Origin: Lachnospiraceae bacterium
GTDB lineage: Bacteria; Bacillota; Clostridia; Lachnospirales; Lachnospiraceae
Assembly: GCA_017613225.1 (NCBI GenBank)
Contig: JAGAEH010000204.1
Location: 1-30,448 of the forward strand
Direction of reading: 5' to 3'
Length of the DNA stretch: 30,448 nt
The notes under the pieces are model-generated. The model did not search any database and was not told where the DNA came from. It saw only the letters and a list, made by a program, of their open reading frames with translations. The position numbers were made by a program, and so were the translations under genes. Shown piece after piece: positions 8,101 to 14,134 of the stretch; position 1 is the stretch's first letter; the number at the start of each line of letters is the position of its first letter.

Positions 8101-9326
8101 TCCGCCTAACTGAAGACATCGACTGCACCCTTTCCGTCAATACCAGCACCTTTGACATGTCCATGCTGGGCGCTTCCGGCGTCTCCGTGCTGGTCTCCGG
8201 CAGGGACATGGACAGACTGCAGGAACTGGCGGGTGATTTCGCGCAAAAACTGGGGCAGATCGAGGGGATCACCGACGTATCGGACGGCATGGCCCGCACC
8301 ACGCCGGAACTGCGCATCATAGTGGACAAAGCGGCGGCCATTAAGTACAATCTGACTGTGGCCCAGGTGTTCGCGGCGATCTACGCCAAGCTGTCCACCT
8401 CCACCACTTCCACCACCCTGGCGGGGGAGAGCAAGGACTTCCCCGTGCTGGTGCTGGACGGCGAAGCGGATACCTTCGACACCATTGACGTCTACTCCAT
8501 GACCATCACCGCCACAAATCAGGACGGCACGAGGTCGGAGATCAAACTTTCGGACGTGGCGAGATTTGAGCGGGCCCAGGGGCTGTCCTCCATCCGGCGG
8601 GTGGACCAGCGCAGGACCATCACCGTCTCCGCGAAGGTGGACGAGAACCACAACATCGGCCTGGTCGGAGGCGACATCCAGAAGCTGGTGGACAGCTACG
8701 ACCTGCCGGACGGCTACGAGATCACCATCTCCGGCGAGAATAAACAGATCAGCGATACCATGGGACAGCTGGTGAAGATGATGATCCTGGCGGTCATTTT
8801 CGTCTACCTGGTGATGGTGGCCCAGTTCCAGTCCCTGCTGATGCCTTTCATCATTATGTTCACGCTGCCGCTGGCCTTTACCGGAGGCTTCCTGGCCCTG
8901 GTCATCACGGGCTTCGACCTGAGTGTGGTGGCCATGATCGGCCTGATCATGCTGACCGGCATCATCGTCAACAACGGCATCGTGCTGGTGGACTATATCA
9001 ACATCCTGCGCAGGCAGGGCATGGAAAAGCGGGAGGCCATCGTCAAGGCGGCCGGGCTGCGGCTGCGGCCCATTCTGATGACGTCCCTGACCACGATCCT
9101 GGGCCTGACCGCCATGGCCTTCGGCATGGGCATGGGCGCCGACCTGGTGCAGCCCATGGCGGTGGTGACCATCGGCGGCCTTACCTACGGCACACTGACC
9201 ACCCTGGTGGTGATGCCCTGCATGTATGACCTTTTGAGCAGAAGAAAAGACATGACCGAAGAAGAACCGGAGGCGCCGGCAAAGAGCGGCGATCCGCAGA
9301 TCAAGGTCATCACAGTGGAGGAATAA
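5199..9326 (+). CDS. RND-superfamily (HAE1-like) efflux permease with large coiled-coil insertion
   Basis: Predicted proton-driven membrane transporter of the AcrB/HAE1 type, substrate unknown. 1375 aa, about 330 more than AcrB. It has an N-terminal membrane helix (residues 13-31), then porter domain one (GASPEEVETSVTRPVE, SVEGVASVSASGG). A highly charged heptad-rich insertion covers about residues 190-525. The porter sequence then resumes (ITRDMVGKILTAQNF, PAGYI). Membrane helices follow from about residue 661 with the relay region GMLVDNSIVVTENIYR (D735; the second Asp of AcrB is Asn here). A second porter half and a second helix bundle end near residue 1350, and an acidic tail follows. GTG start with TTGGAGGGG 4-10 nt upstream. 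No membrane-fusion protein or outer-membrane partner is adjacent. The stop overlaps the holA start by one base. Confidence 0.9.
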   Translation: MFPKFSVKRPYTVIVGVIMVLILGYVSVTDMTADLLPSIELPYSIVTTVFAGASPEEVETSVTRPVESAMATVSNIKSINSVSSENLSMVILEFEESANMDSVNLEMRVKLDQTAAGWEDKIGSPMIININPDMLPVMVAAVSREGYSGARLNDYVKDNILAELESVEGVASVSASGGVTETIQVTISKEKLSEVNGNVRKVVSDKFADARKELEDGRREIEDGLKKVDDGEKEVDEALTKLSEGNEELAKQMAKARTEVDSKKSELEGAKLQLTVKLSELQAKKAELQQTRTMLVQLRSARDTLTKQIKDTKKALKDLEEMIKAYNKAKKKMEGFEKSIAEIEASTKLTDKEKEKAIKAIKKDKDYVKTEQSLKTLEKAFKAQGLTPELLETQHAQLETALETLNGALKELDKTLKPYVKDAGNLNKTLKQLDDGLKQIEKGEKTINKTLKQLEEGSAGIREAEAAIGENESSAYYEIYSAMTQAMVGRQTLEATKAQLEAALEQLDAAAEQIDTQEEDAMDKADLLGVITRDMVGKILTAQNFAMPAGYIGEEDNQILVRVGDKFITKEDLADLVIVDLDMEGLEPVKLSDVADVVLVNDADSVYAAIDGEPGILLTMQKQTGYSTGDVADSIKARFEALEGEVDGLSFSVLMDQGIYIDFVVSSVFKNLLIGALLAILILILFLRDIRPTFVIALAIPISLTAAVALMYFSHISLNVISLSGLALGVGMLVDNSIVVTENIYRMRSEGVPPARAAVEGAREVSGAILASTLTTCCVFLPIVFTEGLTKQLFTDLGLTITYSLMASLLVALTLVPVMGKGFLTRISEKKNRSYSLAAKGYSAAVKWALGHRAIVLVLALAMLAGSGWLAYRNGTSLFPDMETTQVTVTLTPPEGSTIPEAAALSDQVIERIMTIDDVETVGGMIGNGSALMGLNLGGGGSSRSVTIYIILKEDQKLSNKEVKEEILRLTEDIDCTLSVNTSTFDMSMLGASGVSVLVSGRDMDRLQELAGDFAQKLGQIEGITDVSDGMARTTPELRIIVDKAAAIKYNLTVAQVFAAIYAKLSTSTTSTTLAGESKDFPVLVLDGEADTFDTIDVYSMTITATNQDGTRSEIKLSDVARFERAQGLSSIRRVDQRRTITVSAKVDENHNIGLVGGDIQKLVDSYDLPDGYEITISGENKQISDTMGQLVKMMILAVIFVYLVMVAQFQSLLMPFIIMFTLPLAFTGGFLALVITGFDLSVVAMIGLIMLTGIIVNNGIVLVDYINILRRQGMEKREAIVKAAGLRLRPILMTSLTTILGLTAMAFGMGMGADLVQPMAVVTIGGLTYGTLTTLVVMPCMYDLLSRRKDMTEEEPEAPAKSGDPQIKVITVEE

Positions 9327-10369
9327 TGGCAGCAGTCAGACCTTCGAAGTACGCGGCGGACAGGGCCCGGGACGAAAGCGCGGCCATCCGTCAGAAACTG
9401 AACGGCGACATCAAGAACGGCACGCCGGAGCAGATCTACCTGCTTTACGGCGAAGAGGCTTTTCTGCGCCGCAGCTACAGGAACCGCCTGAAGGAACTGA
9501 TCACCGGCGGCGACGAGATGAACTACGCCTATTTTGAGGGGGCGGGGATCGACGTTTCCGCGGTGATCGATCTGGCGCAGACCATGCCCTTTTTCGCGGA
9601 ACGCAGGCTGATCGTGGTGGAGAATTCCGGCTGGTTTTCCGGAAAAGACGCCTCGGCCCTGGTCAAGACCCTGGAAGAGCTGCCGGAGACCACCTACCTG
9701 ATCTTCAGTGAGGAGAGCATCGACAAACGGATGGTCTTCACAAAGAAGGTCCTGGAACGGGGCTTCGGGGCGCGGCTGGACTATCAGAGCTATGACGACC
9801 TGTGCCGCTGGGCAGTGAGAAAGGCGAAAGCCGCCGGCAAGGACATGCAGCCCGCGGCGGCCAGGCTGCTGGTGGAGCGCGTGGGAAATGACATGAACGC
9901 TCTGTCCAACGAGATCGACAAGCTCATTGCCTACCGGGCGGAAGAGAGCGTGCTGACCGCGGCGGACGTGGAAGCCATCGGCTCGGTGCGTTTAAACGAC
10001 CGACTCTTCGACATGGTGGACGCGGCGGTGGAAGGCAGGACCCGGGCGGCGCTGGACATCTACGCGGACCTGCTGGCGCTGAAAGAGGCGCCGCTGAAGA
10101 TGATGATCATCTGCGGCAGGCATCTGGCCGCGCTGATGACGGTGAAAGAGATGGTGCAGACCGGGGCTTCGGACAGGGACATTGCCCAGGCCGCGGGGCT
10201 GCGGGATTTCCAGGTGAAAAAATACCGCAGGCAGGAGAGGCAGATGTCCATGCAGAAGCTGACGGCAATGCTGGACCGCATCACGGAGCTGGACGCCTCC
10301 ATCAAGACCGGAACCGTATCCGACCAGCTGGCGGTGGAACTGTTCATTACGGAGCTGGGGAGGAGATAA
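9326..10369 (+). CDS. holA: DNA polymerase III delta subunit
   Basis: Opens the beta clamp as part of the clamp loader of the replisome. 347 aa, normal length. Residues about 38-60 carry the typical IYLLYGEEAFLRRSYR start of the delta AAA+-like domain; further family features are MPFFAERRLIVVENS, YLIFSEESIDKR and the C-terminal collar region with LKMMIICGRHLAALM. Its ATG overlaps the TAA of the transporter gene (TAATG), so translation is probably coupled, although the functions are unrelated. The gene is followed by three 32-bp tandem repeats and a terminator shared with convergent rpsT. In many Firmicutes holA lies beside rpsT in this convergent arrangement, which supports the call. Confidence 0.93.
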   Translation: MAAVRPSKYAADRARDESAAIRQKLNGDIKNGTPEQIYLLYGEEAFLRRSYRNRLKELITGGDEMNYAYFEGAGIDVSAVIDLAQTMPFFAERRLIVVENSGWFSGKDASALVKTLEELPETTYLIFSEESIDKRMVFTKKVLERGFGARLDYQSYDDLCRWAVRKAKAAGKDMQPAAARLLVERVGNDMNALSNEIDKLIAYRAEESVLTAADVEAIGSVRLNDRLFDMVDAAVEGRTRAALDIYADLLALKEAPLKMMIICGRHLAALMTVKEMVQTGASDRDIAQAAGLRDFQVKKYRRQERQMSMQKLTAMLDRITELDASIKTGTVSDQLAVELFITELGRR

Positions 10370-10375
10370 AAGCCA

Positions 10376-10463
10376 GTCATCCTGAGCGGAGCGCAGCGGA
10401 AAAGCCTGTCATCCTGAGCGGAGCGCAGCGGAAAAGCCTGTCATCCTGAGCGGAGCGCAGCGG
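10376..10463. repeat. Three tandem copies of a 32-bp intergenic repeat
   Basis: Copies start at 10376, 10408 and 10440, exactly 32 bp apart. Each begins GTCATCCTGAGCGGAGCGCA and continues GCGG; copies one and two end in AAAAGCCT, while copy three runs into AGTCGAAGGATCC. Copies are identical over the shared part. The downstream CGAAGG-ATC-CCTTCG can form a small hairpin. A related single copy occurs near 12950. Confidence 0.9.
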
Positions 10464-10499
10464 AGTCGAAGGATCCCTTCGGAGTTTCTCCAACAGAAA

Positions 10500-10530
10500 A
10501 GATCCCCGACACACCATTGCGGGGATCTTT
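10500..10530. terminator. Bidirectional terminator between holA and rpsT
   Basis: AGATCCCCG (10500-10508) pairs with CGGGGATCT (10520-10528), 9 bp with an 11-nt loop. On the plus strand TTGCTTGTTT follows; on the minus strand the stem is followed by TTTCTGTTG. It can serve both convergent genes. Confidence 0.8.
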
Positions 10531-10564
10531 GCTTGTTTACTTCCACAGGATCTTATAATGACGG

Positions 10565-10828
10565 TTACGAGATCTTGTTGACAGCTTGGGTTAATCTGGA
10601 AATCTTACGAGAAGCGGTGTTTTTGTGGTAAACGCCTTTCTGAGCGGCCTTGGCGATCACGACGACGGCATCCTTTAAGGCGGCCTGTGCGACAGCAGCA
10701 TCACCGGACTGAACAGCGGCTTCCACTTTCTTCACATATGTCTTCACTTTGGAGCGGATCGCTTTGTTGCGGTCGGCGTTCCTCTGTGCGACAAGGATTC
10801 TCTTCTTAGCCGATTTGATATTAGCCAA
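10565..10828 (-). CDS. rpsT: 30S ribosomal protein S20, TTG start
   Basis: Primary 16S rRNA-binding protein of the small subunit. 87 aa, full length, beginning (M)ANIKSAKKRILVAQRNADRN as in the family and ending in a helical Lys/Ala-rich bundle with KNTASRKISRLTQAV. The TTG at 10828 is chosen because GGAGG lies 8 nt upstream and the sequence right after it is the canonical ANIKSAKK; a TTG five codons earlier overlaps the Shine-Dalgarno itself. It has its own promoter and faces holA, sharing a terminator. Confidence 0.95.
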   Translation of the reverse strand: MANIKSAKKRILVAQRNADRNKAIRSKVKTYVKKVEAAVQSGDAAVAQAALKDAVVVIAKAAQKGVYHKNTASRKISRLTQAVNKIS

Positions 10829-10900
10829 TTTCTGCACCTCCAACTTAGTGGTAAGTTTACCAAATAACCGGACACGGACGATTCTGTAAACTGCCGAATT

Positions 10901-10929
10901 ATTCTAATCAATTTTGCAGGCGGTGTCAA
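10901..10929 (-). promoter_or_regulatory. Promoter of rpsT
   Basis: On the minus strand TTGACA (10929-10924), 17-bp spacer, TAGAAT (10906-10901). The leader to the TTG start is about 65 nt. Confidence 0.8.
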
Positions 10930-11082
10930 TATGAAAAAAAGGTGTAAATGGCAATTTAGCACGGTTTTTTAAGGAAGAGACGGACGAACGCCTAAAACAG
11001 TTAGGAAAAGAGCGGTCCCTGCGGGAAAGAGCAGAGCGGAGAGGGGTAAGGAGAGTGTATATTTGGTAAGGATGAGGTCATC

Positions 11083-11583
11083 ATGCAGACCATAGAACAG
11101 GCGCTGGAAAAACTGTCACGCTCCAGGTTCAGGGCCGGATTTCATCTGAATGACGGAGACATGGAGTATCTGGAGAAAAAAGGCGGGGACGTGATCCGCA
11201 GCCACGCCCGGGATTTCGTGCGGCAAAAGCTGGCGCCGGCGGAGCCCGCAAATGACGGGAAGCAGACCCCCATGCGGGGACATCCCGTCTTCAAGGCCAT
11301 GCACGGGACGGCCTGCTGCTGCCGGGGCTGCCTGAACAAGTGGTACCGGGTCCCCCTGCACAGGGAACTGACCGAGACAGAACAGGAGAAGATCGTCAAT
11401 CTGCTGATGGCCTGGATCGGCCGGGAGGCGGAGCAAAGGCGGGAAAGGCAGCAGAAGGACAGCCCGGAAGCGGAACTGAGACAGACAAGACCGGGGGACA
11501 CCGGTTCAAAAGCGCGGCGGCGGCAGACAAAACCGGCTGCCTGCACACAGGAGACTGAAAAGACGGATAATACAAAGAAATAG
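11083..11583 (+). CDS. DUF4186 family protein
   Basis: Function unknown. 166 aa. Residues about 12-115 match my recollection of the DUF4186 pattern: SRFRAGFHLNDGDMEYLEKKG, a basic helix, KQTPMRGHPVFKAMHGTACC, the Cys cluster CCCRGC, a Trp-containing segment and ELTETEQEKIVNLLMAWI. The conserved GHPVF, His and Cys residues suggest a metal site or nucleic-acid binding fold, but that is inference. The last 50 residues are a Lys/Arg/Gln/Glu-rich, probably disordered tail beyond the usual domain. GAGGT precedes the ATG (weak Shine-Dalgarno). It stands alone between rpsT and the M24 peptidase gene. Confidence 0.75.
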   Translation: MQTIEQALEKLSRSRFRAGFHLNDGDMEYLEKKGGDVIRSHARDFVRQKLAPAEPANDGKQTPMRGHPVFKAMHGTACCCRGCLNKWYRVPLHRELTETEQEKIVNLLMAWIGREAEQRRERQQKDSPEAELRQTRPGDTGSKARRRQTKPAACTQETEKTDNTKK

Positions 11584-11682
11584 CAAGACAACACTATGAT
11601 TTGCTCCGCAATTGTGCTATGCTGACCCTGGCGGCCGAGAGCACGGACGGCCGCGGCAATCCACTTCCATAAGGAGCAGCAG

Positions 11683-12930
11683 ATGAACAGAGAATTCCAC
11701 ATGGGCAACCGGGAAAAGCTGATCGCTACCCTGCCGCAGCACTCCCTGACCGTCATATTCGCGGGCCATGCGCCGATGAAGACCGGCGATGAACCCTATC
11801 CCTTCTATGCCAACCGCAATTTCGTCTATCTCACAGGCATCACCCAGGAAGACAGCATTCTGCTGATCGACAAGACTCCGGAGCAGACCAGGCAGATCCT
11901 CTTTGCCCTGCCGCCGGACGAGCACGCGGAGCGCTGGACGGGCCGCCGCGTGAAAGCCTACGAGGCGGAAAGGATCGCGGGCATCACCGAGTTCATGTAT
12001 CTGGATCAGTTCGACAGCTACGTTCACCGCTGCATGAAGAGCGATCACTACAACGACGTCTGTCTGGACCTGTACCAGAACAGCGTGAACGACGCGGACA
12101 GCGAGGCCATCAAATACGCGGCGAAGGTGCGGCAGCAGTACGCCTGGGTAAAGATCCACAACATCTCCCTGCAGCTGAAGCGCCAGCGCGTGATCAAGCA
12201 GCCCTGCGAGATCGAGGCCATGCGGAAGGCGGCGGTGATCACCCGGGCCGGCATCGTGGCCATGATGAAGGCGTCGAAGCCCGGCATGTGGGAATATGAA
12301 TACAAGGCTGAATTCGACTACGCCCTGACCAAAGCCGGCTGTTTAAGCCCCGGCTTCCCCAGCATCATCTCCGCCGGAGACAACAACTTCTGCATCCACT
12401 ATTACGCCTACACCGGCCAGGCCAAGGACGGCGACATGATCTTAAACGATGTGGCAGCCCAGTACGACGGCCTGACCAACGACGTATCCCGGGGCTGGCC
12501 CTGTAACGGCAAGTTCACAGAAAAACAGCGGGCGCTGTACCAGTGCGCCTATAATACATCCCAGCACATGTTCAGCATCATCAGGCCCGGCATGAAAATG
12601 CGGGACGTGGACCGTCTGGCCAGGGAATACAACTTTGAGCAGCTGAAGGCCATCGGTCTGCTGGACGACTACAAGGATATCGGGAAATACATGTGGCACG
12701 GCGGCGCCCATCACGTGGGCTACGACGTCCACGACATCGTGGACGTGGATATCATCGAACCCGGCATGGTGTTCTGCGTGGACATCGGCATCTACGTGCT
12801 GGAGTGGGGCATCGGCTTCCGCCTGGAGGACAACTGCCTGGTCACCGAGGACGGCTGCGAGAACCTGACCGCGAACATCCCCCGCACCATCGAGGACATC
12901 GAAGCCGTGATGGCCGGGGAGATGGAGTAG
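11683..12930 (+). CDS. M24 family metallopeptidase (Xaa-Pro aminopeptidase-like)
   Basis: Predicted cytoplasmic two-metal aminopeptidase removing N-terminal residues before proline. 415 aa. An N-terminal AMP_N-type domain (FYANRNFVYLTGI near residue 45) is followed by the pita-bread domain (about 180-405). Metal-ligand positions: D256 (LNDVAAQYDG), D267 (NDVSRGWP), H343 (HGGAHHVGYDVHD) and E382 (RLEDNCLVTEDG). The fourth position, normally Glu in a VEPG motif, reads VDIG, so D367 replaces Glu. AAGGAG lies 9 nt before the ATG. Monocistronic, with a terminator at 12986. Prolidase is the alternative name; the AMP_N-like N-terminus favours aminopeptidase P. Confidence 0.85.
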   Translation: MNREFHMGNREKLIATLPQHSLTVIFAGHAPMKTGDEPYPFYANRNFVYLTGITQEDSILLIDKTPEQTRQILFALPPDEHAERWTGRRVKAYEAERIAGITEFMYLDQFDSYVHRCMKSDHYNDVCLDLYQNSVNDADSEAIKYAAKVRQQYAWVKIHNISLQLKRQRVIKQPCEIEAMRKAAVITRAGIVAMMKASKPGMWEYEYKAEFDYALTKAGCLSPGFPSIISAGDNNFCIHYYAYTGQAKDGDMILNDVAAQYDGLTNDVSRGWPCNGKFTEKQRALYQCAYNTSQHMFSIIRPGMKMRDVDRLAREYNFEQLKAIGLLDDYKDIGKYMWHGGAHHVGYDVHDIVDVDIIEPGMVFCVDIGIYVLEWGIGFRLEDNCLVTEDGCENLTANIPRTIEDIEAVMAGEME

Positions 12931-12947
12931 GAGCCTGCCATCCTGAG

Positions 12948-12990
12948 CGCAGCACGCGGAGCGTCTGAAAGGAGCGCAGTCGAAGGATCC
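12948..12990. repeat. Single diverged copy of the 10376 repeat
   Basis: Carries CCATCCTGAGCGCAGCACG, then GGAGCG, and GGAGCGCAGTCGAAGGATCC, matching the third copy at 10440-10475 with an internal insertion. As after holA, it lies between a stop codon and a terminator; here the repeat's own GGATCC forms the left arm of that terminator. Confidence 0.75.
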
Positions 12991-13019
12991 CCCGGGACAA
13001 TGTCCAAGGGGGATCTTTT
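12986..13019 (+). terminator. Terminator after the M24 peptidase gene
   Basis: GATCCCCC (12986-12993) pairs with GGGGGATC (13008-13015), with an inner GGAC/GTCC helix, followed by TTTT. Confidence 0.8.
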
Positions 13020-13043
13020 CCTTCAAAAAAAGTGAAAAAACAT

Positions 13044-13072
13044 TTGACAATTCGATTTCATCATAGTAATAT
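13044..13072 (+). promoter_or_regulatory. Promoter of tRNA-Thr
   Basis: TTGACA (13044-13049), 17-bp spacer, TAATAT (13067-13072), 13 nt before the tRNA. Confidence 0.85.
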
Positions 13073-13085
13073 AACGCTTGCACGT

Positions 13086-13158
<73 letters not shown>

Positions 13159-13170
13159 TTTTTATTGTGA

Positions 13171-13196
13171 AAAGGCACCCTGACGGGTGCTTTTTT
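13171..13196 (+). terminator. Terminator after tRNA-Thr
   Basis: GCACCC (13175-13180), TGAC loop, GGGTGC (13185-13190), then T6; the AAAA before the stem can extend it. Confidence 0.85.
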
Positions 13197-13212
13197 AATA
13201 GCTGAAGGGCTC

Positions 13213-13515
13213 TGTCGGCTTTTTTAGGGGGTTTTCTTTCTGATAGCCGACACTTCCCCTCGTTTTCTTTATAGACCAGGAAAACCAGCGCATGGATGTC
13301 GGCTAAAATCTCGGTTTTGAGCAGATCAAGCCGACATTTCTTTAGGAATCTTTTTATTCATAAAGTGCTTGTAGGGAGTTTTAAGGATATCTGTCGGCCA
13401 CCTGTGGAAAATCTCGTGAAAATAGCCGACACCAGCCACTCGGCACCCTGTCATTACAGTTCCGGATCGTACGTTGGTCGGCTATTTAGGACGTATTTGC
13501 GTTTGGCAGCCAACA
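13213..13515. repeat. Inverted-repeat array A (TGTCGGCT / AGCCGACA), four units
   Basis: Half-sites alternate in orientation. Unit 1: 13213-13220 with 13245-13252. Unit 2: 13297-13304 with 13329-13336. Unit 3: 13392-13399 (TGTCGGCC) with 13424-13431. Unit 4, degenerate: 13476-13483 (GGTCGGCT) with 13508-13515 (AGCCAACA). In every unit the half-sites start exactly 32 bp apart, enclosing 24 bp of unrelated sequence. Units start 84, 95 and 84 bp apart. Sequence between and inside units is not conserved. No convincing coding sequence covers the array. Function unknown: protein-binding sites or a row of RNA hairpins are both possible. Confidence 0.85.
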
Positions 13516-13840
13516 GAGAAAAACAAGAGCCCCTGCATCCTACTCCAATACGGTGTAGGGAGACCTTCACTGGACCTCCGAATATCCCACTTATTGGGAC
13601 TAGCCACCAACACGTTTTGTCCGCTAACCCGTATCATGATTGCTCGCACAAAGCAAGAGAATACCGGTACTGAACCTCCGCCCATCAGGCCGAAATCCAA
13701 TACCGGTATCTCGGCTCCTAGATCCTACTTCAATACGAGGCAGGGAAGGAGCTTTTCTTAGTATACTCCATGCGGTTTAAATCGGCAAGCAGGACTTTGC
13801 CGCATTTGAGGCTCAGTTTTCGGTCTGCACGGGCACGAAA
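13516..13840. other. Non-coding stretch between the arrays with further short repeats
   Basis: No gene is supported; the frames open here give no recognisable protein. Two similar segments of about 35 bp, 13537-13570 and 13722-13755, share ATCCTACT-CAATACG and an AGGGA tail, 185 bp apart. The palindrome TACCGGTA occurs at 13662-13669 and 13701-13708, both preceded by AA. Local hairpins: CCTAC/GTAGG in 13539-13559, TTGCT/AGCAA in 13640-13656, and CGGCAA (13783-13788) with TTGCCG (13797-13802). Confidence 0.6.
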
Positions 13841-14133
13841 GCAGATACTTTGGACAGTAACCGGTTAAAGTATCTGCTTTTGTGTTGAACAGGAATCGTT
13901 CCCGGACCCGGATCCGGGTGATGAAGCAGATACTTCCCCATGTTTTGACCATTTGTATCTGCTGAAAAATGGACTTTGGCATGTGGGAACGTCTGTCATG
14001 ATAAAAATCCAGCAGATACTTTGCCGCAAAAACAGGGCGGGTATCTGCTTTCTATGATCCAGCAAGGTAATCAGACTGCGAAAATGAAGGGAAACAGCAG
14101 ATACTTTACCGAAAAAACCGAAAAGTATCTGCT
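13838..14133. repeat. Inverted-repeat array B (GCAGATAC / GTATCTGC), four units
   Basis: Units: 13841-13877, 13926-13962, 14012-14048 and 14097-14132. In the first three the half-sites start exactly 29 bp apart (21 bp between), in the fourth 28. Units start 85, 86 and 85 bp apart, separated by 48, 49 and 48 bp. All arms share AGCAGATAC or its complement; the arms extend to 14 bp in unit 1 (13838-13851 with 13867-13880) and 12 bp in unit 4. Inner and spacer sequences are not conserved. The last unit abuts the stop codon of the minus-strand yihY-like gene. Same architecture as array A with a different motif. Confidence 0.88.
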
Positions 14134-14134
14134 T

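Noticed and set aside
13296..13673. 125-aa reading frame across array A
   Set aside because: No ribosome site, no recognisable family, and it runs through the inverted repeats; judged a chance frame.
13867..13882. Row of intrinsic terminators in array B
   Set aside because: The right arms end in TTT or TTTT in units 1 and 4, but the loops of 20-21 nt are too long, unit 2 lacks a T tract and there are no genes in front of them.
13213..14132. Integron attC cassettes
   Set aside because: No GTTRRRY/RYYYAAC core sites, no integrase and no cassette ORFs; the 85-bp period is too short for cassettes.
13838..14133. CRISPR array
   Set aside because: Units of 37 bp with 48-bp spacers look CRISPR-like, but only the 8-14 bp arms are conserved, the unit centres differ completely, and no cas gene is present.
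14096..14133. Terminator of the yihY-like gene
   Set aside because: The last unit of array B abuts the stop codon, but on the minus strand only CTGTTTCCC follows the stem, so there is no proper T tract.
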